Notes: generated from the sequence alone by a model not told the origin. Shown: positions 1 to 10,999, counted from the stretch's first letter. The stretch is 64,000 bases of DNA from Lepus europaeus (GCF_033115175.1 NC_084850.1:102177439-102241438); one strand, 5' to 3'. A program made the numbers and translations.

Positions 1-18
1 CTATAAAACATTCAGCTA

Positions 19-359
19 GGGCCGGCACCGTGGCTCAACAGGCTAATCCTCCGCCTTGCGGCGCCGGCACACCGGGTTCTAGTCCCGGTTGGGGTGCCGG
101 ATTCTATCCCGGTTGCTCCTCTTCCAGGCCAGCTCTCTGCTATGGCCCGGGAAGGCAGTGGAGGATGGCCCAAGTCCTTGGGCCCTGCACCCACATGGGA
201 GACCAGGAGAAGCACCTGGCTCCTGGCTTCGGATCAGCGCGATGTGCCGGCCGCAGCGGCCATTGGAGGGTGAACCAACGGCAAAAAGGAAGACCTTTCT
301 CTCTGTCTCTCTCTCTCTCTCTCACTATCCACTCTGCCTGTCCAAAAAAAAAAAAAAAA
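19..359 (+). mobile_element. CTGTC-A(n) C-SINE, first of four in series
   Basis: Full-length copy with head, B box (GGTTCTAGTCC near 74), CT run and a long A tail. It is flanked by ATTCAGCTAG on both sides (10-19 and 359-368), which is the start of the serial insertion described in the findings. Confidence 0.9.
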
Positions 360-367
360 TTCAGCTA

Positions 368-692
368 GGCCGGCGCCGCAGCTCACTTGGCTAATCCTCT
401 GCCTGCGGCACCGGCACCCCAGGTTCTAGTCCCAGTTGGGGCACCAGATTCTGTCCCAGTTGCTCCTCTTCCAGTCCAGCTCTCTGCTGTGACCCGGGAA
501 GGCAGTGGAGGATGGCCCAAGTGCTTGAGCCCTGCACTCTTGTGGGAGACCAGGAGAAGCATCTGGCTCCTGGCTTCGGATCGGCGCAGTGCGCCAACCA
601 TAGCAGCCATTTGGGGGGTGAACCAACGGAAAAGGAAGACATCTCTCTCTCTCTCTCTCTCTAACTCTGCCTGTCCAAAAAAAAAAAAAAAA
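368..692 (+). mobile_element. CTGTC-A(n) C-SINE, second of four
   Basis: Same subfamily as its left neighbour but with CTCACTTGG in place of CTCAACAGG in the head. It ends in 16 A residues followed by ACATTCAG (693-700), the repeated target word. Confidence 0.9.
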
Positions 693-703
693 ACATTCAG
701 GTA

Positions 704-1019
704 GGGGCCGGCACCGTGGCTCACTTGGTTAGTCCTCCGCCTGCGGCACCGGCATCCCATATGGGCTCCGGGTTCTAGTCCCGGTTGCTCCTCTTCCAGT
801 CCAGCTCTCTGCTGTGACCCGGAAAGGCAGTGGAGGATGGCCCAGGTGCTTGGGCCCCTGCACCCGCATGGGAGACCCGGAGGAAGCTCCTGACTCCTGG
901 CTTCGGATCAGCGTAGCTCCCGCCGTGGCGGCCATTTGGGGGGTGAACCAACAGAAGGAAGACTTCTCTCTCTGTCTCTTGCTCTCACTGTCTAACTCTA
1001 TCTGTCAAATAAAAAAAAA
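704..1019 (+). mobile_element. CTGTC-A(n) C-SINE, third of four
   Basis: The head contains CATCCCATATGGG, as in the AATAAA-tail form, while the 3' half matches the CTGTC form, so it looks intermediate between subfamilies. The tail (CTGTCAAATA10) is followed by the target word ACATTCAG. Confidence 0.88.
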
Positions 1020-1028
1020 ACATTCAGG

Positions 1029-1320
1029 GAGGGGTGGGCATTTGGTACAGAGATTAAGTCACTACTTGGGAAACTCACATCCCATATCAGCATGTCTGGT
1101 TCGAGTCCTGGCTACTCCACTTCCAATCCAACTTCCTGCTAATGTGCCTGCAACAAACCTGATAATAGGTCAAGTACTTGGGTCTCCGACACCCACATGG
1201 GAAAACCAGTTTGAGTACCAGACTCTTGGCTTCAGCCTGACCCAGCCCTGGCTGCTGAGGGCATTTGGAGAATAAACCCACAAATGGAAAGACTCTCTCT
1301 CCCTTTCAAATAAAATGAAA
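1029..1320 (+). mobile_element. Old C-SINE, fourth of four
   Basis: Begins GGTGGGCATTTGGTACAGAGATTAAGTCAC and ends CCTTTCAAATAAAATGAAA. It is clearly more diverged than the three copies to its left. A further ACATTCAGGTA lies at 1336-1346, just past its tail. Confidence 0.8.
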
Positions 1321-1655
1321 GCAAATATTTACAACACATTCAGGTAAAGTCTAAACATTGCAATTTTTATCAAAATGTACACTTTAATTTTAACAACCTT
1401 TATATTCCTACAATCTTCCAATCTAATTGTAGCCCATGTTAGGACTTCCCCAGCAGATTTTGCTACCTCAGTACAAGAGGCCCACAGTCAAGAAGTATAA
1501 GATACTTCCTTCTCCACTCATTTCACCCACTTAAGTATATAGGATTTGAGTCCCCATTGAGGAGTAGGTAAGGAAGCCTTACCCTCGGGTTGGTTTTTAA
1601 TCTTGATCAATCTGCCTAATACCCCAGGTAGTTGATGGTGAGGTTCTCATTACAA
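1321..1655. other. Unassigned AT-rich spacer
   Basis: No gene, motif or recognisable repeat is visible between the two old SINEs. Confidence 0.5.
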
Positions 1656-1907
1656 TATTTTCCTTCCACCTTTTATTAATTTCAGAGAGAGAGAAACACA
1701 GAGTTCCATCCCAAATTTCCACAATAGCAGAGGTTGGACCAGGGCTGAAGCTGGGAGCCAGGAACCCGGTCCAGGTCTCCCACATGATTGACAGGAAAGA
1801 GTCTGCATTAGAAGGAAGCTGGAATCGGATCCAGGGCTGGGAATTGTACCCAGGCCCTTTGATATGGGATGCAGGCACCTTAACCACTAGGCCAAATGCC
1901 TGCCCCT
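1656..1907 (-). mobile_element. Old C-SINE
   Basis: Reverse-strand copy. The diagnostic end CACTAGGCCAAATGCCTGCCC (the complement of a GGGCAGGCATTTGGCCTAG head) lies at about 1888-1906. Confidence 0.8.
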
Positions 1908-2059
1908 CTTCCAGCTTTTTAATTTTCTCCAGACTGTGGTAAATAGAGCAGAGTTGTTTGGGGGTACTTAGCATCTAGGGACCAGCAGGGAGTCCCTTTG
2001 GACTCCCTTCCATAGTGCTGTTTACCCCACCAACCTCCATTTTATTCATCCCTTTTCTT

Positions 2060-2335
2060 TTTTTTTCTTTTTATTTGAGAAAGAAGAGAGAATGTTCTCA
2101 TCTGCTGGTTCACTTCCCAACTGCCCGCAGTGGCAGAGTTGGGAAAGACCAGGTTGAAGTCAGAAGCTGGGAACTCAGTCCAGGTCTCCCATTGAGTGGC
2201 AGGAACCTAATTACTTGAGCCATCACCACTGCCCCCCAGGGTCTGCAGTGGCAGGAAGCTGGCATCAGGAGGTACTCTGACATGGAACAAGGGATCTTAA
2301 CCAACATCCTAACCACTAGGCTAAATGCCTTCCCT
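2060..2335 (-). mobile_element. Old C-SINE
   Basis: Starts after a T-rich tail (TTTTTATTTGAGAAAG) and ends ACCACTAGGCTAAATGCCTTCC. Diverged. Confidence 0.75.
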
Positions 2336-2355
2336 CGCTGTATTTATTCATTTAT

Positions 2356-2628
2356 TTATTAAGGATTTATTTAGGTATTTGAAAGACAGAGTAACAGAGA
2401 AAGGGAGAGACACAGAGTGATAGGCATCTTCCATCAGCTGGTTCACTCTTCAAATGGCCGCAATGGCCACAGCTGGGCCAGGCCAAAGCCAAGAGATTAG
2501 AACTCCATCCAGGTCTCCCACATTGGTGGCAGAGGTCAAAGCACATTGGCTATATTCCACTTCCACTAGCAAAGATGCTAGCATTGCAGGCAGCAGCTTA
2601 ACCTGCTGCACCACAACACTCACCCCCA
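2356..2628 (-). mobile_element. Old C-SINE
   Basis: AAGGATTTATTTAGGTATTTGAAAG tail complement at the left and CTGCTGCACCACAACACTCACCCC at the right. Abuts the previous copy. Confidence 0.8.
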
Positions 2629-2980
2629 TCTCATTTATTCATAACCAATTAAAGATTTCTGTTTTGCTGATAGACTTGACTCTCCTCTCTGCTTTTTCTC
2701 ATTTTCTTGTTAATTAACTTAATGTTTTTATTGGCATATTAGGACCAATGAGGGGAAGCTGATACAGCAAATTCAAAAAGGACAGTTGCTATATTTTATA
2801 GCCATAAGGTTACATGGGGTAGCCACGCAAAAGGGCCCATCTTAACCATAGCATTTACCATGAGCCGGGTAATGGGTACATTTAGAAAATAACACAATTA
2901 TCATAAAACCAATTCTAAAGGGCTTGCAAGCAAAGAATATCAGCTGTTTCATGTTGTGTGCTCCACTTGGGCATTTTTTT
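2629..2980. other. Unassigned AT-rich spacer
   Basis: Unique-looking sequence with no supported gene or recognised repeat. Confidence 0.5.
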
Positions 2981-3310
2981 TAAAAAAAGATCCATTCATT
3001 TATTTGAGAGGCAGAGCTACAGACAGAAAGAGGGAGAGACAGAGAGAAAAGTCTTCCATCTGCTGGTTCACTCCCCAAATGGCCACAGCAGCAGGAGCTG
3101 GCAGGATCAAAAGTCAGGAGCCAGGAGCTTCTCCTAGGTCTCCCACGTGAGTGCAGTGGCCCAAGCACTTGGGCCATCTTCCACTGCCTTCCCAGGCCAT
3201 AGCAGAGAGCTGGATTGGAAGAAGAGCAACCAGGACTCAAACGGGTGCCCATATGGGATGCTGGCACTGCAGGCAAAGGCTTAACCTACTGTGCCACAGC
3301 ACCAGCGCCT
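2981..3310 (-). mobile_element. AATAAA-tail C-SINE
   Basis: Complete reverse copy from the A-rich tail complement (AAAAAAAGATCC...) to GTGCCACAGCACCAGCGCC. Confidence 0.9.
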
Positions 3311-3319
3311 CCATTTGGC

Positions 3320-3759
3320 ATTTGTAGGGAGAGTTGGACAGTCCCCCTACTCATGATAAACAGACCTTACAAAGTGGCTATAATTGAATCCACGAGGCTG
3401 GCTTCTCCCTCATGAATAACTTCTTGCATGCCTGGATCACATATAGCCATCTGTGATTGTTCAGTAGTGAGCTGTGGGTCCTGTTGCAACCTAAACATGG
3501 TCTTGCACTCTGTAGCATTCCAAACCAAAGGTACTGCCCCTAAAGTAGTTACTCTCACAATCTGCTTTAGTAAAACTTCTTCAGAAAGCTGGCCATACCA
3601 AGCTACAAAGTGAGACAGCTCCTTCACACTTCATGGCCCGTCTTCCGTGAAGTCTCCGTTTTGCCCTCCCCACAGGTGAGCTACTTTCTTGGTGGCCAGA
3701 GTTATTAGAGATACTGTCTGTTGTCCCAGCATGATCTTTCCCTTTAGAAGTGACTATGA
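3320..3759. other. Possible internal part of an old endogenous retrovirus
   Basis: Non-SINE sequence sharing one interval with the LTR-like segment at 4540-4774. Both strands carry moderately long open stretches (for example 3367-3627 on the minus strand), but I could not tie either to a named retroviral domain. The assignment rests on context and is weak. No coding function is likely. Confidence 0.3.
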
Positions 3760-4014
3760 GGGGCCAGTGATGTGGTATAGCAGGTAAAGCCACCACCTGC
3801 AGTACCAGCATCCCATATGGGCACTGGTTCTAATCCCAGGTGCTCCATTTCCAATCCAGCTCTCTGCTATGGCGTGGGAAAGCAGTGGAAGATGGACCAA
3901 GTCCTTGGGCCCCCTGCACCTGCCTGGGAGACCCGGAAGAGGCTCCTGGCTCCTGGCTTCGGATCAGTGCAGCTGTGGCCATTGTGGCCATTTGGGGAAT
4001 GAACCAGCGGATGG

Positions 4015-4070
<56 letters not shown>

Positions 4071-4148
4071 CTCCTTCTCTCTCTGTGTAACTCTGACTTT
4101 CAAATAAACAAATGAATCAAAAAAAAAGAAAGAAAGAAAGAAAAAGAG
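3760..4148 (+). mobile_element. AATAAA-tail C-SINE with long CT run
   Basis: GGGGCCAGTGATGTGGTATAGCAGG head, an uninterrupted (CT)n of about 45 bases at 4019-4065, and a tail that has drifted to (GAAA)n at 4125-4145. Confidence 0.92.
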
Positions 4149-4539
4149 ATTACTTTGGGGAAAAAAAGAAAGTGAGGCTGGTAGTTAAAGCTTCAGCTCA
4201 CCAAAATCTAAGCTTGGTCCAGCAATAAGATCCAACCCAGAGCCCTCTTTCACTTTTTTATTTTAGCTATTACAGATAGCAATAACCAAGCGATTGTGTC
4301 TCTTGCATTTTTTTTACTAGTTTGCATTTCCTTATGCATCCAGCAAACCAACTCCCCAGAGGGTGGATCCACCTCCGAATTCCACAGGTAACTTTTACCT
4401 TTAGTAACAGATTCCAGCACAGCCGCCATACCATAAACGAACACATGGCCTCTTTTACCAAATTCTGCAGTAGGCCTCATCTTTGGCCTGACAAATCCAG
4501 TTTTAGCAAAAATCCCACTAAACCAGTTTAGAGAGAATT
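4149..4539. other. Old retrovirus-like internal sequence, second part
   Basis: Lies between the SINE and the LTR-like segment. A 99-codon open frame on the minus strand (4250-4549) and a 69-codon frame on the plus strand overlap. Neither carries a motif I can name. Confidence 0.3.
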
Positions 4540-4774
4540 TCCCACCCAATGAAGTTTCTCTTCTCCTACCCTTGATAATTTAACCAAATTCCTTTTCCCC
4601 CTTCCTTGACAATCAACCAAGTTCCTCTTAGGATTTCTCCATCCACCCATTCACCCTGCCCCTTGTCCTTGTTGTGCATGGAGTGGAGTTCAACATCTCT
4701 TCCCTACTCCAAAAGTCTTGAATAAAGTCTTCCTGGCTGTTTTTAACAAGGACTTGCTCAATTCCTCTTTGACA
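4540..4774 (+). mobile_element. LTR-like segment
   Basis: A polyadenylation signal AATAAA sits at 4721-4726 in the setting GTCTTGAATAAAGTCTTCC, followed by a short T-rich U5-like stretch and a terminal GACA at 4774. This is the usual 3' layout of a retroviral LTR. The 5' boundary (TG) was not found and the family is not identified. Confidence 0.5.
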
Positions 4775-5107
4775 TAATTCCTACGTTTTCATTTCTTTTC
4801 TTCCCAAACCACGTTTCCATGGTTCAGAGTGCTGACAATACCCAACCTTAAGACAGCATGGTGTGTTAAAGGAATAGAAAAATAGACCAGTGCAACAGAG
4901 AAGAGAGCCTAAGGAATAGGTCCACACAAACATAGTCAACTGAATCAATTCAGCAAAGAAACAAGAGCCCTCGCAATAAATGGTGCTCGGAAAACTGGGC
5001 ATCCATATGCAAAAAAAAAAAAAAAAAAGAATCTACTAGTCAGTATATGTTTCACAGAAAGTAACTCAAATGGATTGTAGAACCACATACATAGTAAAAA
5101 ACTATAA

Positions 5108-5363
5108 GGGGCTGGCACGGTGGCATAGCTGGTAAAGGCACCTCCTGCAGTGCTAGCATCCCATATGGGCACCAGTTCAAGTCCCAGCTGTTCCACTTCC
5201 GTTGCAGCTCTCTGCTATGGCCTGGGAAAGCAGTAGAAGATCGCCCAAGTTCTTGGGCCCCTGCACCCATGTGGGATGACCTGGAAGAAGCTCCTGGCTC
5301 CTGCTTTTGGATTAGCACAGTTCCTACTGTTGTGGCCAATTGGGGAATGAACCAGCACATGGA

Positions 5364-5409
<46 letters not shown>

Positions 5410-5474
5410 CTGCTTCTGTGTAACTCTATCTTTCAAATAAATAAGTAAATCTTTAAATATATACATTTATATAT
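5108..5474 (+). mobile_element. AATAAA-tail C-SINE
   Basis: Flanked by AACTATAA (5100-5107 and 5475-5482), so the tail includes the drifted ATATATACATTTATATAT part. Contains about 40 bases of pure CT. Confidence 0.9.
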
Positions 5475-5719
5475 AACTATAAAACATCTAGAAGATATCA
5501 AAGAAGAAAATCTAAGTTTGGCACTGAGTTTTAAAATATAGTACCAAAAGTATTATCCATGAGAGAAAAAATTGATGTTAGACTTAACTAAAATTAAAAA
5601 TTTGTGTTCTATGACAGATACTGTTAAGAGAATGAAGAGATAAGGCATATATTGAAAGAAAATAGTTGCATAACGCTTATCTGATAAAGGACTTGAACCA
5701 AAAATATACAAAGAACTTT

Positions 5720-5754
5720 TTAAAATTTATTTGACAGGTAGAGTTATAGATAGT

Positions 5755-5788
<34 letters not shown>

Positions 5789-6052
5789 AAGGTCTTCCTT
5801 CCGTTGGTTCACTCCCCAAATGACCGCTATAGCCGGCACTGCACAGATCTGAAGCCAGGAGCCAGGTGTTTCCTCCTGGTCTCCCATGCGGGTGCAGGGG
5901 CCCAAGCATTTGGGCCATCCTCCACTGCACTCCCGGCCCACAGCAGAGAGCTGGACTGGAAGAGGGGCAACCAGGACTAGAACCCGGAACCCATATGGGA
6001 TGCCGGTGCCGCAGGCGGAGGATTAACCAAGTGAGCCACGGCGCCGGCCCCA
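5720..6052 (-). mobile_element. C-SINE, intermediate head
   Basis: Reverse copy ending GTGAGCCACGGCGCCGGCCCC. ACAAAGAACT occurs on both sides (5709-5718 and 6052-6061) as the TSD. Confidence 0.9.
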
Positions 6053-6077
6053 CAAAGAACTCTTAAAACTCAACAGT

Positions 6078-6413
6078 GGGGCCAACATCATGGCATAGCA
6101 GGTTAGGCAGCCGCCTGAGACACCAGCATCCCATATGGGCATCAGTTTGAGACCCAGTTGCTCCACTTCCAATCCAGCTCCCTGCAACTGCATCTGGCAA
6201 AGCAGTGGAAGATGACCCAAATCCTTGGGCCCCTGCACCCACGTGGGAGACCTGGAGGAAGCTCCTGGCTCCTGGCTTCGGATCAGTGCAGCTCCAGCCA
6301 TTGCAGCCAATTGGGGAGTGAACCATCAGATGAAAAACCTCTTTCTCTCTCTGCCTCTCCTCTCTCTGTGTAACTCTGACTTTCAAATAAAATAAATAAA
6401 TCTTAAAAAAAAA
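6078..6413 (+). mobile_element. AATAAA-tail C-SINE
   Basis: Complete copy with tail AAATAAAATAAATAAATCTTA-A(n). Inserted in the same L1 as its neighbours. Confidence 0.9.
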
Positions 6414-6916
6414 AGAATGGTAAAAATCCAAGACACTGACAATACTGGATGCTGGTGAGGATGTGGAGCAAAAGGAGTTCTCATTCATTGCCCATGGGAA
6501 TTCAAAATGGTAAAAAAAAAATGGAAGACAGTTTTTGGCAGTTGCTTACAAAGCTAAAATAGTCCTCATATGACTTAGCAATTGCATTCGTAGTTATTTG
6601 CCAAATTGAGTTGGAAATTTATGTCCACACAAAAACGTGCATGGGAATGTTCACAGCAACTTTATTCATAATCATCAAAGCCCAGAAACAATCAAGATGG
6701 CCTTCTGTAGGCGAATGGAGAAGCACACCAGTACATGCATACCAAGGAGTATTATTCAGTGATGAAAGAAAGGAACTATCAAACCACAAAGAGATCTGGA
6801 GGGATCTTCAATGCAAATTGATAAGCAAAAAACAGCCAGCCTGAAAAGGTTACATGCTGTATTATTCCAAGTATACTACATTTTAGAAAAGGCAAAACAA
6901 TAAAAACAGTTAAAAA

Positions 6917-7246
6917 GGGGCTGGCTCTGTGGCATAGCAGGTAAAGCCACTGCCTGCAGTGCCGGCATCCCATATGGGCGTCGGTTCAAGACCCAGCTGC
7001 TCCACTTCCAATCCAGCTCTCTGCTATGGCCTGGGAAAGCAGTAGAAGATGGCCCAGGTCCTTGGGCCCCTGCACCTGCATGGGAGACTTGGAAGAAGCT
7101 CCTGGCTCCTGGCTTCAGATCGGCACAGCTCCAGCCGTTGTGGCCAATTGGGGAGTAAACCAATGGATGGAAGACCTCTCTCTCTGCCTCTCCTCTCTCT
7201 GTGTGTAACTCTGACTTTCAAGTAAATAAATAAAAAATTCTTTATA
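6917..7246 (+). mobile_element. AATAAA-tail C-SINE
   Basis: TSD AAAAACAGTTAAAAA at 6902-6916, repeated as AAAAACAGTTTAAAAA at about 7247-7262. Confidence 0.92.
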
Positions 7247-7690
7247 AAAACAGTTTAAAAACGTGGTTACAAGAGGTTCCGGTGGAGAGCAGGGAAAAGT
7301 GAATGGCTGGAGCACAGGCAAAACTGTTCTTTATGGAACTGTAATCGTGGACACAAGGCATTATGCACTTGTCAAAACCCAGAGAATGAACAACAGGAAA
7401 GAGTGAACTTACTGTAAACTGTAGGCTGTCATTGGTAAGGACCTATCACGATGGGTTCACTTAACTGTAATGTACACATTAGGGCAACTTGTGAACAACA
7501 GGGGAAACTGCCAGAGGTGGAAGGGGAGAAGGGTACATGGAACTATGTGTACCACCTTCTCAATTCTTCTGTAAATCTACAACCGTAGTAAAGAGAACTA
7601 AATCTACTGAGTATATTCTAAATGCACCTTAGCATACAATCCAGCACCTGCACTCATGAGCATTGATTCCGTGTAAAAACCTGACACAAG

Positions 7691-8012
7691 AATGGGCATC
7701 TGACTTAGCAGTTAAGATGCGTGCATCCTACATTGGAGGATCTGGGTTCAATTCCCAGCTCTAGTCCTGAGTCCAACTTCTTGTCAGTGAAGACCCCGGG
7801 AGGCAGCAGTAATGGCTCAAAGAACTGGGTTCCTGCCGCCCGTGTGGGAGAACTGGATTGCGTTCCCATTTCCTAGCTCAAGCCCTGGCCCAGCCCCAGC
7901 TGTTGCAGGTGTTTAGAGAGCGAACAAGCAGATAGGAGCATGCGCACGCTCTCTCTCTCTCTCGCTCTCGCTTGCTCTCTCTGTTTTCTCTCTGCCTCTA
8001 GAATTAAAAACA
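7691..8012 (+). mobile_element. Old C-SINE
   Basis: Head AATGGGCATCTGACTTAGCAGTTAAGATG, B-box-like GGGTTCAATTCCC, CT run interrupted by CG, and tail AATTAAAAACAAACAACAACAA. Confidence 0.8.
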
Positions 8013-8019
8013 AACAACA

Positions 8020-8512
8020 ACAACAATTACAAACTTCACACAATCATAGGTTCATAATAGCCAAAAACTAGAAACAAAGGAGATTTTTTTTCAAGCAGTG
8101 CATGTTTAAATATATTGTGGCATATCCATACCATGGAATACGACTGAGTAACAAGAAGGAAGGATTTACTGATAAACGTAACAAACTGGATGGATCCAGA
8201 GAATTATGTTGAATGAAAAAAGCCACCCCCAAAGGGTTACATTTACTATATAATTCCATTTATCTAACATTCTTGAAATGACAAAAAATTATAGAATAAG
8301 GAAACAGATTAATGCTTGGAGTGGGGATGGAGCGAAGTGGTTTTGATTATTAAATGGCAACTCGTAGTGAGGAAAATATTCTTTAGGCCAATATCTTGGT
8401 GATGATCTGGTACCCATGTTTTACAAGATGTGCCATTGCGGGGAAACTGGGCAAATGGTCCATTGCCTTTGGATCTACAAGTATCTCAAAATGAAAGCTA
8501 AAAAAAGGAAAA
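8020..8512 (+). mobile_element. LINE-1 3' end
   Basis: Second L1 fragment. It includes the ATACCATGGAATACGAC region and an L1M-type 3' UTR finish (GGGGAAACTGGG near 8440, ATCTACAAGTATCTCAAAATGAAAG near 8471-8495) followed by an A-rich tail. Confidence 0.75.
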
Positions 8513-9190
8513 AGAGAAAACAAATAGAAACAAGTAGTCGCCTCTTCCTTACCTCAGTTGATCTGCCAGGTTCTCCTGGAATCACAGCTGGGAACCTCTG
8601 GGGTGATTTCCCATTAGCTGGCATGTTCACCCTAGGCCTCAGCCTACCCTCCAAAGCTAGAAGGGTGACTATATGCAGAAGATCCTGCAGCCTCCAGTAC
8701 AGGGAAAGACTCAATGGCTCCACAGAGAGACCGAGAAATCCTAAAAGGACAGTATCCATGTCATCATTGTCATTGCACATTCACCCCACAAAGTGCCATG
8801 CCCCCACTCTGAGTATCAGTCAGGGTGGGTTATGGAAATGATCATAATATTTGGAGTCAAATTAATGAACTTGAGGTCCCTTATTCCTGGGTGGCTCCAC
8901 AGTGAATCACCCTACCAAGGCAAGCAAGCCATCAATTCCAGATTCAAGGCAGATGAGTCCCAGGGGAGGGTGGAACTGGGGCAGCGAATGGTGCTGAAAA
9001 GCCCCTGGGGACAGGCAGGGGTGGCACTGTCCCTGAAGGTCTGCTGGGTGACTGAGCAGGCAGGAAACCTGGTAAATCTGAATGAAAAGAAATGGATTGT
9101 CTCTTTTGCCATCATCTGTTACTGTTCCATTTTAAAGTGAAAAATCCCACTTAAATTCTTCTTACAGGGAAGCTTTTTGCTTCTTTCCGA
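8513..9190. other. Unassigned unique-looking sequence
   Basis: No SINE or recognised repeat. Open frames of 141 and 115 codons on the plus strand (8416-8841, 8793-9140) overlap in different frames. The first starts inside the L1 tail, and neither shows family features. Confidence 0.5.
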
Positions 9191-9581
9191 AGATGGTTCA
9201 ACATTAATAATATTATTTATTATATCAATAAATGGGGGGACATGCTGTCATTACACCCAAAAAAAGCATCTAACATAGTTCAGCAGCCATTAGATTAGGG
9301 AAGAAGTAGATAAATATCACAAAAATATTTATGAAACATAGCCATGAAATACTATGCTAAAAAAGTAAAATGATGAAGCTGTTGACATTAAAATTAGTAA
9401 AAAGATGAGGAAGTCCACTAGAACTCGAAACTGTGGGCTGTGGCTCACCCAACAGGAGATGAAATAATCACTGTAACTATTGGAAAGAAATGAAAATGCA
9501 ACTTTAATTGCCAAGATATGAATTTGTATCTAGAAAATCTACCAGATTCTGGTTAAAAACTACTAGCATTCATAGAGTAAT

Positions 9582-9875
9582 CTTAAAAATTTATTTATTT
9601 GAGAGGCAGACAGAAAGGAAGATAAACAGAGATAAAGGGTTCTCATCGGCCAGTTTACTCTCCAAATGCCCACAACCGCAGGGCTGGGAGTAGCCAAAGC
9701 CAGGATCTGGGCATTCAGTCCAGGTCTCCCACATGGGTGGCCGGAATCCAATTCCTTGAGCCAGGAGCTGCATGAGCAGGAAGCTGGAGTTGGTAGCCAG
9801 AGCTGGGGATCAAACCCACGCACTCAGAAAGGGGATGTGGTCATCTCTCAACAAGTTGGCTAAACGCCCACCCTC
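9582..9875 (-). mobile_element. Old C-SINE
   Basis: From TTAAAAATTTATTTATTTGAGAGG to GTTGGCTAAACGCCCACCCTC. Interrupts the L1. Confidence 0.82.
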
Positions 9876-9926
9876 ACAGGTTAATTTGATAAGGAGCTGG
9901 ATACAAGGTAAAATGATAAGAGTAGA

Positions 9927-10240
9927 GGGCCAGCCTGTGGCGTAGCGGGTAAAGCTGTCACCTGCAGTGCCGGTATCCCATATAGGCGCTCCACTTCCGA
10001 TCAGGCTCTCTGCTGCGGCCTGGGAAAGCAGTAGAAGATGGCCCAAGTCATTGGGCCCCTGCACCCATGTCAGAGACCTGAAAGAAGCTCCTGGCTTCTG
10101 CTTTTGGATTGGTGCAGCTCTGGCCATTGTGGCCGATTGGGGAGTGAACAGCGGATGGAAGACCTCTCTCTCTGTCTCTGCCTCTGCCTCTCCTTCTCTC
10201 TCTGTGTAACTCTGATTTTCAAATAAATAAATCTTTTAAA
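9927..10240 (+). mobile_element. AATAAA-tail C-SINE
   Basis: Head GAGGGCCAGCCTGTGGCGTAGCGGG. A short deletion removes part of the B-box region. AAGAGTA flanks both ends. Confidence 0.88.
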
Positions 10241-10687
10241 AAAAGAGTAATTTTTTCTCTATAGTAGCAATGAACAAATGGAAAAGAAGAAAAGTATATT
10301 ACAGATAGCAAGAAATATATCAAATGTATAAGAATAAATTTTAAAGGAGCTAGATTTAATGATTTAAAATAGTCACACAGAGAGACATACCATATCCCTG
10401 GTTAAGATTTAATAAATTATCAACCCTTCTCAAAAGTATTATATAAAAATGATTCAAGAATAAATAAGATTAAACATAGGAGAGGGAAGAGGTGGAGGGG
10501 TGGGATTGTGTGTGGGAGGGCGGGTATGGTTGGAAGAATAACTACATTCCTAAAGTTGTACTTTTGAAATTCGTATTCCTTAGAAAATAAATTTTAAAAT
10601 TTTAAAAAGAAAAAAAAAGAAACACAAAGCTCAACACTAATAAGATGGTGTTTACAAAATACTGTAGAACGCAGCAAAGAGATTCTT

Positions 10688-10998
10688 TTTTTTTTTTTTT
10701 TTTTTTTGGACAGGGAGAGTTAGACAGTGAGAAAGAGAGACAGAAAGGTCTTCCTTTTCCGTTGGTTCACCCCCCAAATGGCCACTACAGCCAGCGTGCT
10801 GTGCCGATCCGAAGCCAGGAGCCAGGTGCTTCTCCTGGTCTCCCATTGGGTGCAGGGCCCAAGCACTTGGGCCATCCTCCACTGCCTTCCCGGGCCACAG
10901 CAGAGAGCTGGCCTGGAAGAGGGGTGACCGGGACTAGAACCTGGTGTGTCGGCACCACAGGTGGAGGATTAGTCTATTGAGCCGCGGCGCCGGCAGCT
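10688..10998 (-). mobile_element. CTGTC-A(n) C-SINE
   Basis: Exact 11-base TSD AAGAGATTCTT at 10677-10687 and 10999-11009. T-rich tail complement at the left, GCCGCGGCGCCGGC at the right. Confidence 0.95.
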
Positions 10999-10999
10999 A

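Larger units (their letters stand above)
4815..7620 (+). mobile_element. LINE-1 fragment (ORF2 3' end and 3' UTR), split by five SINEs
   Basis: Non-SINE pieces at 4815-5107, 5475-5719, 6062-6077, 6414-6916 and 7249-7620 read in order as an old mammalian L1: the end of ORF2, then a 3' UTR with the typical AGGGGAAACTG and CAATTCTTCTGTAAATCTAC stretches near 7500-7580. Reading frames are broken throughout. Inactive. Confidence 0.75.
9190..10618 (+). mobile_element. LINE-1 fragments ending in a lagomorph-type 3' UTR
   Basis: AT-rich L1 ORF2-like pieces at 9190-9581, 9876-9926 and 10240-10430 are followed by a purine-rich 3' UTR with GGTGGAGGGGTGGG and GGGAGGGCGGG (10492-10530), CCTAAAGTTGTA, an AATAAA (10585-10590) and an A tail. 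The G-rich tract plus this ending is what I recognise as the rabbit L1 3' end. The pieces may be two elements joined. Confidence 0.65.

Noticed and set aside
60..100. tRNA-like B boxes (GGTTCGAGTCC) as tRNA genes
   Set aside because: All fall at the same place in C-SINEs, which are tRNA-derived; no cloverleaf can be formed.
19..1019. Recurrent open frames of 60-150 codons rich in GAGAQ, LPLLSQA or SLSLSLS text throughout the window
   Set aside because: They are translations of C-SINE bodies and their CT runs in various frames; the same text recurs in dozens of copies and has no gene context.
4019..4075. (CT)n tracts (also at 5367, 14803, 31928, 35371, 41382, 43127) as independent microsatellites or GAGA-type regulatory sites
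   Set aside because: Each is the normal CT-rich 3' segment of a C-SINE that has expanded.
3367..4549. Minus-strand open frames as a surviving retroviral gene
   Set aside because: They are split by a SINE, contain stops outside two short windows, and no retroviral motif could be named with confidence.
8416..8841. 141-codon plus-strand open frame as a gene
   Set aside because: Its start lies in an L1 3' UTR tail and the remaining text shows no family features.
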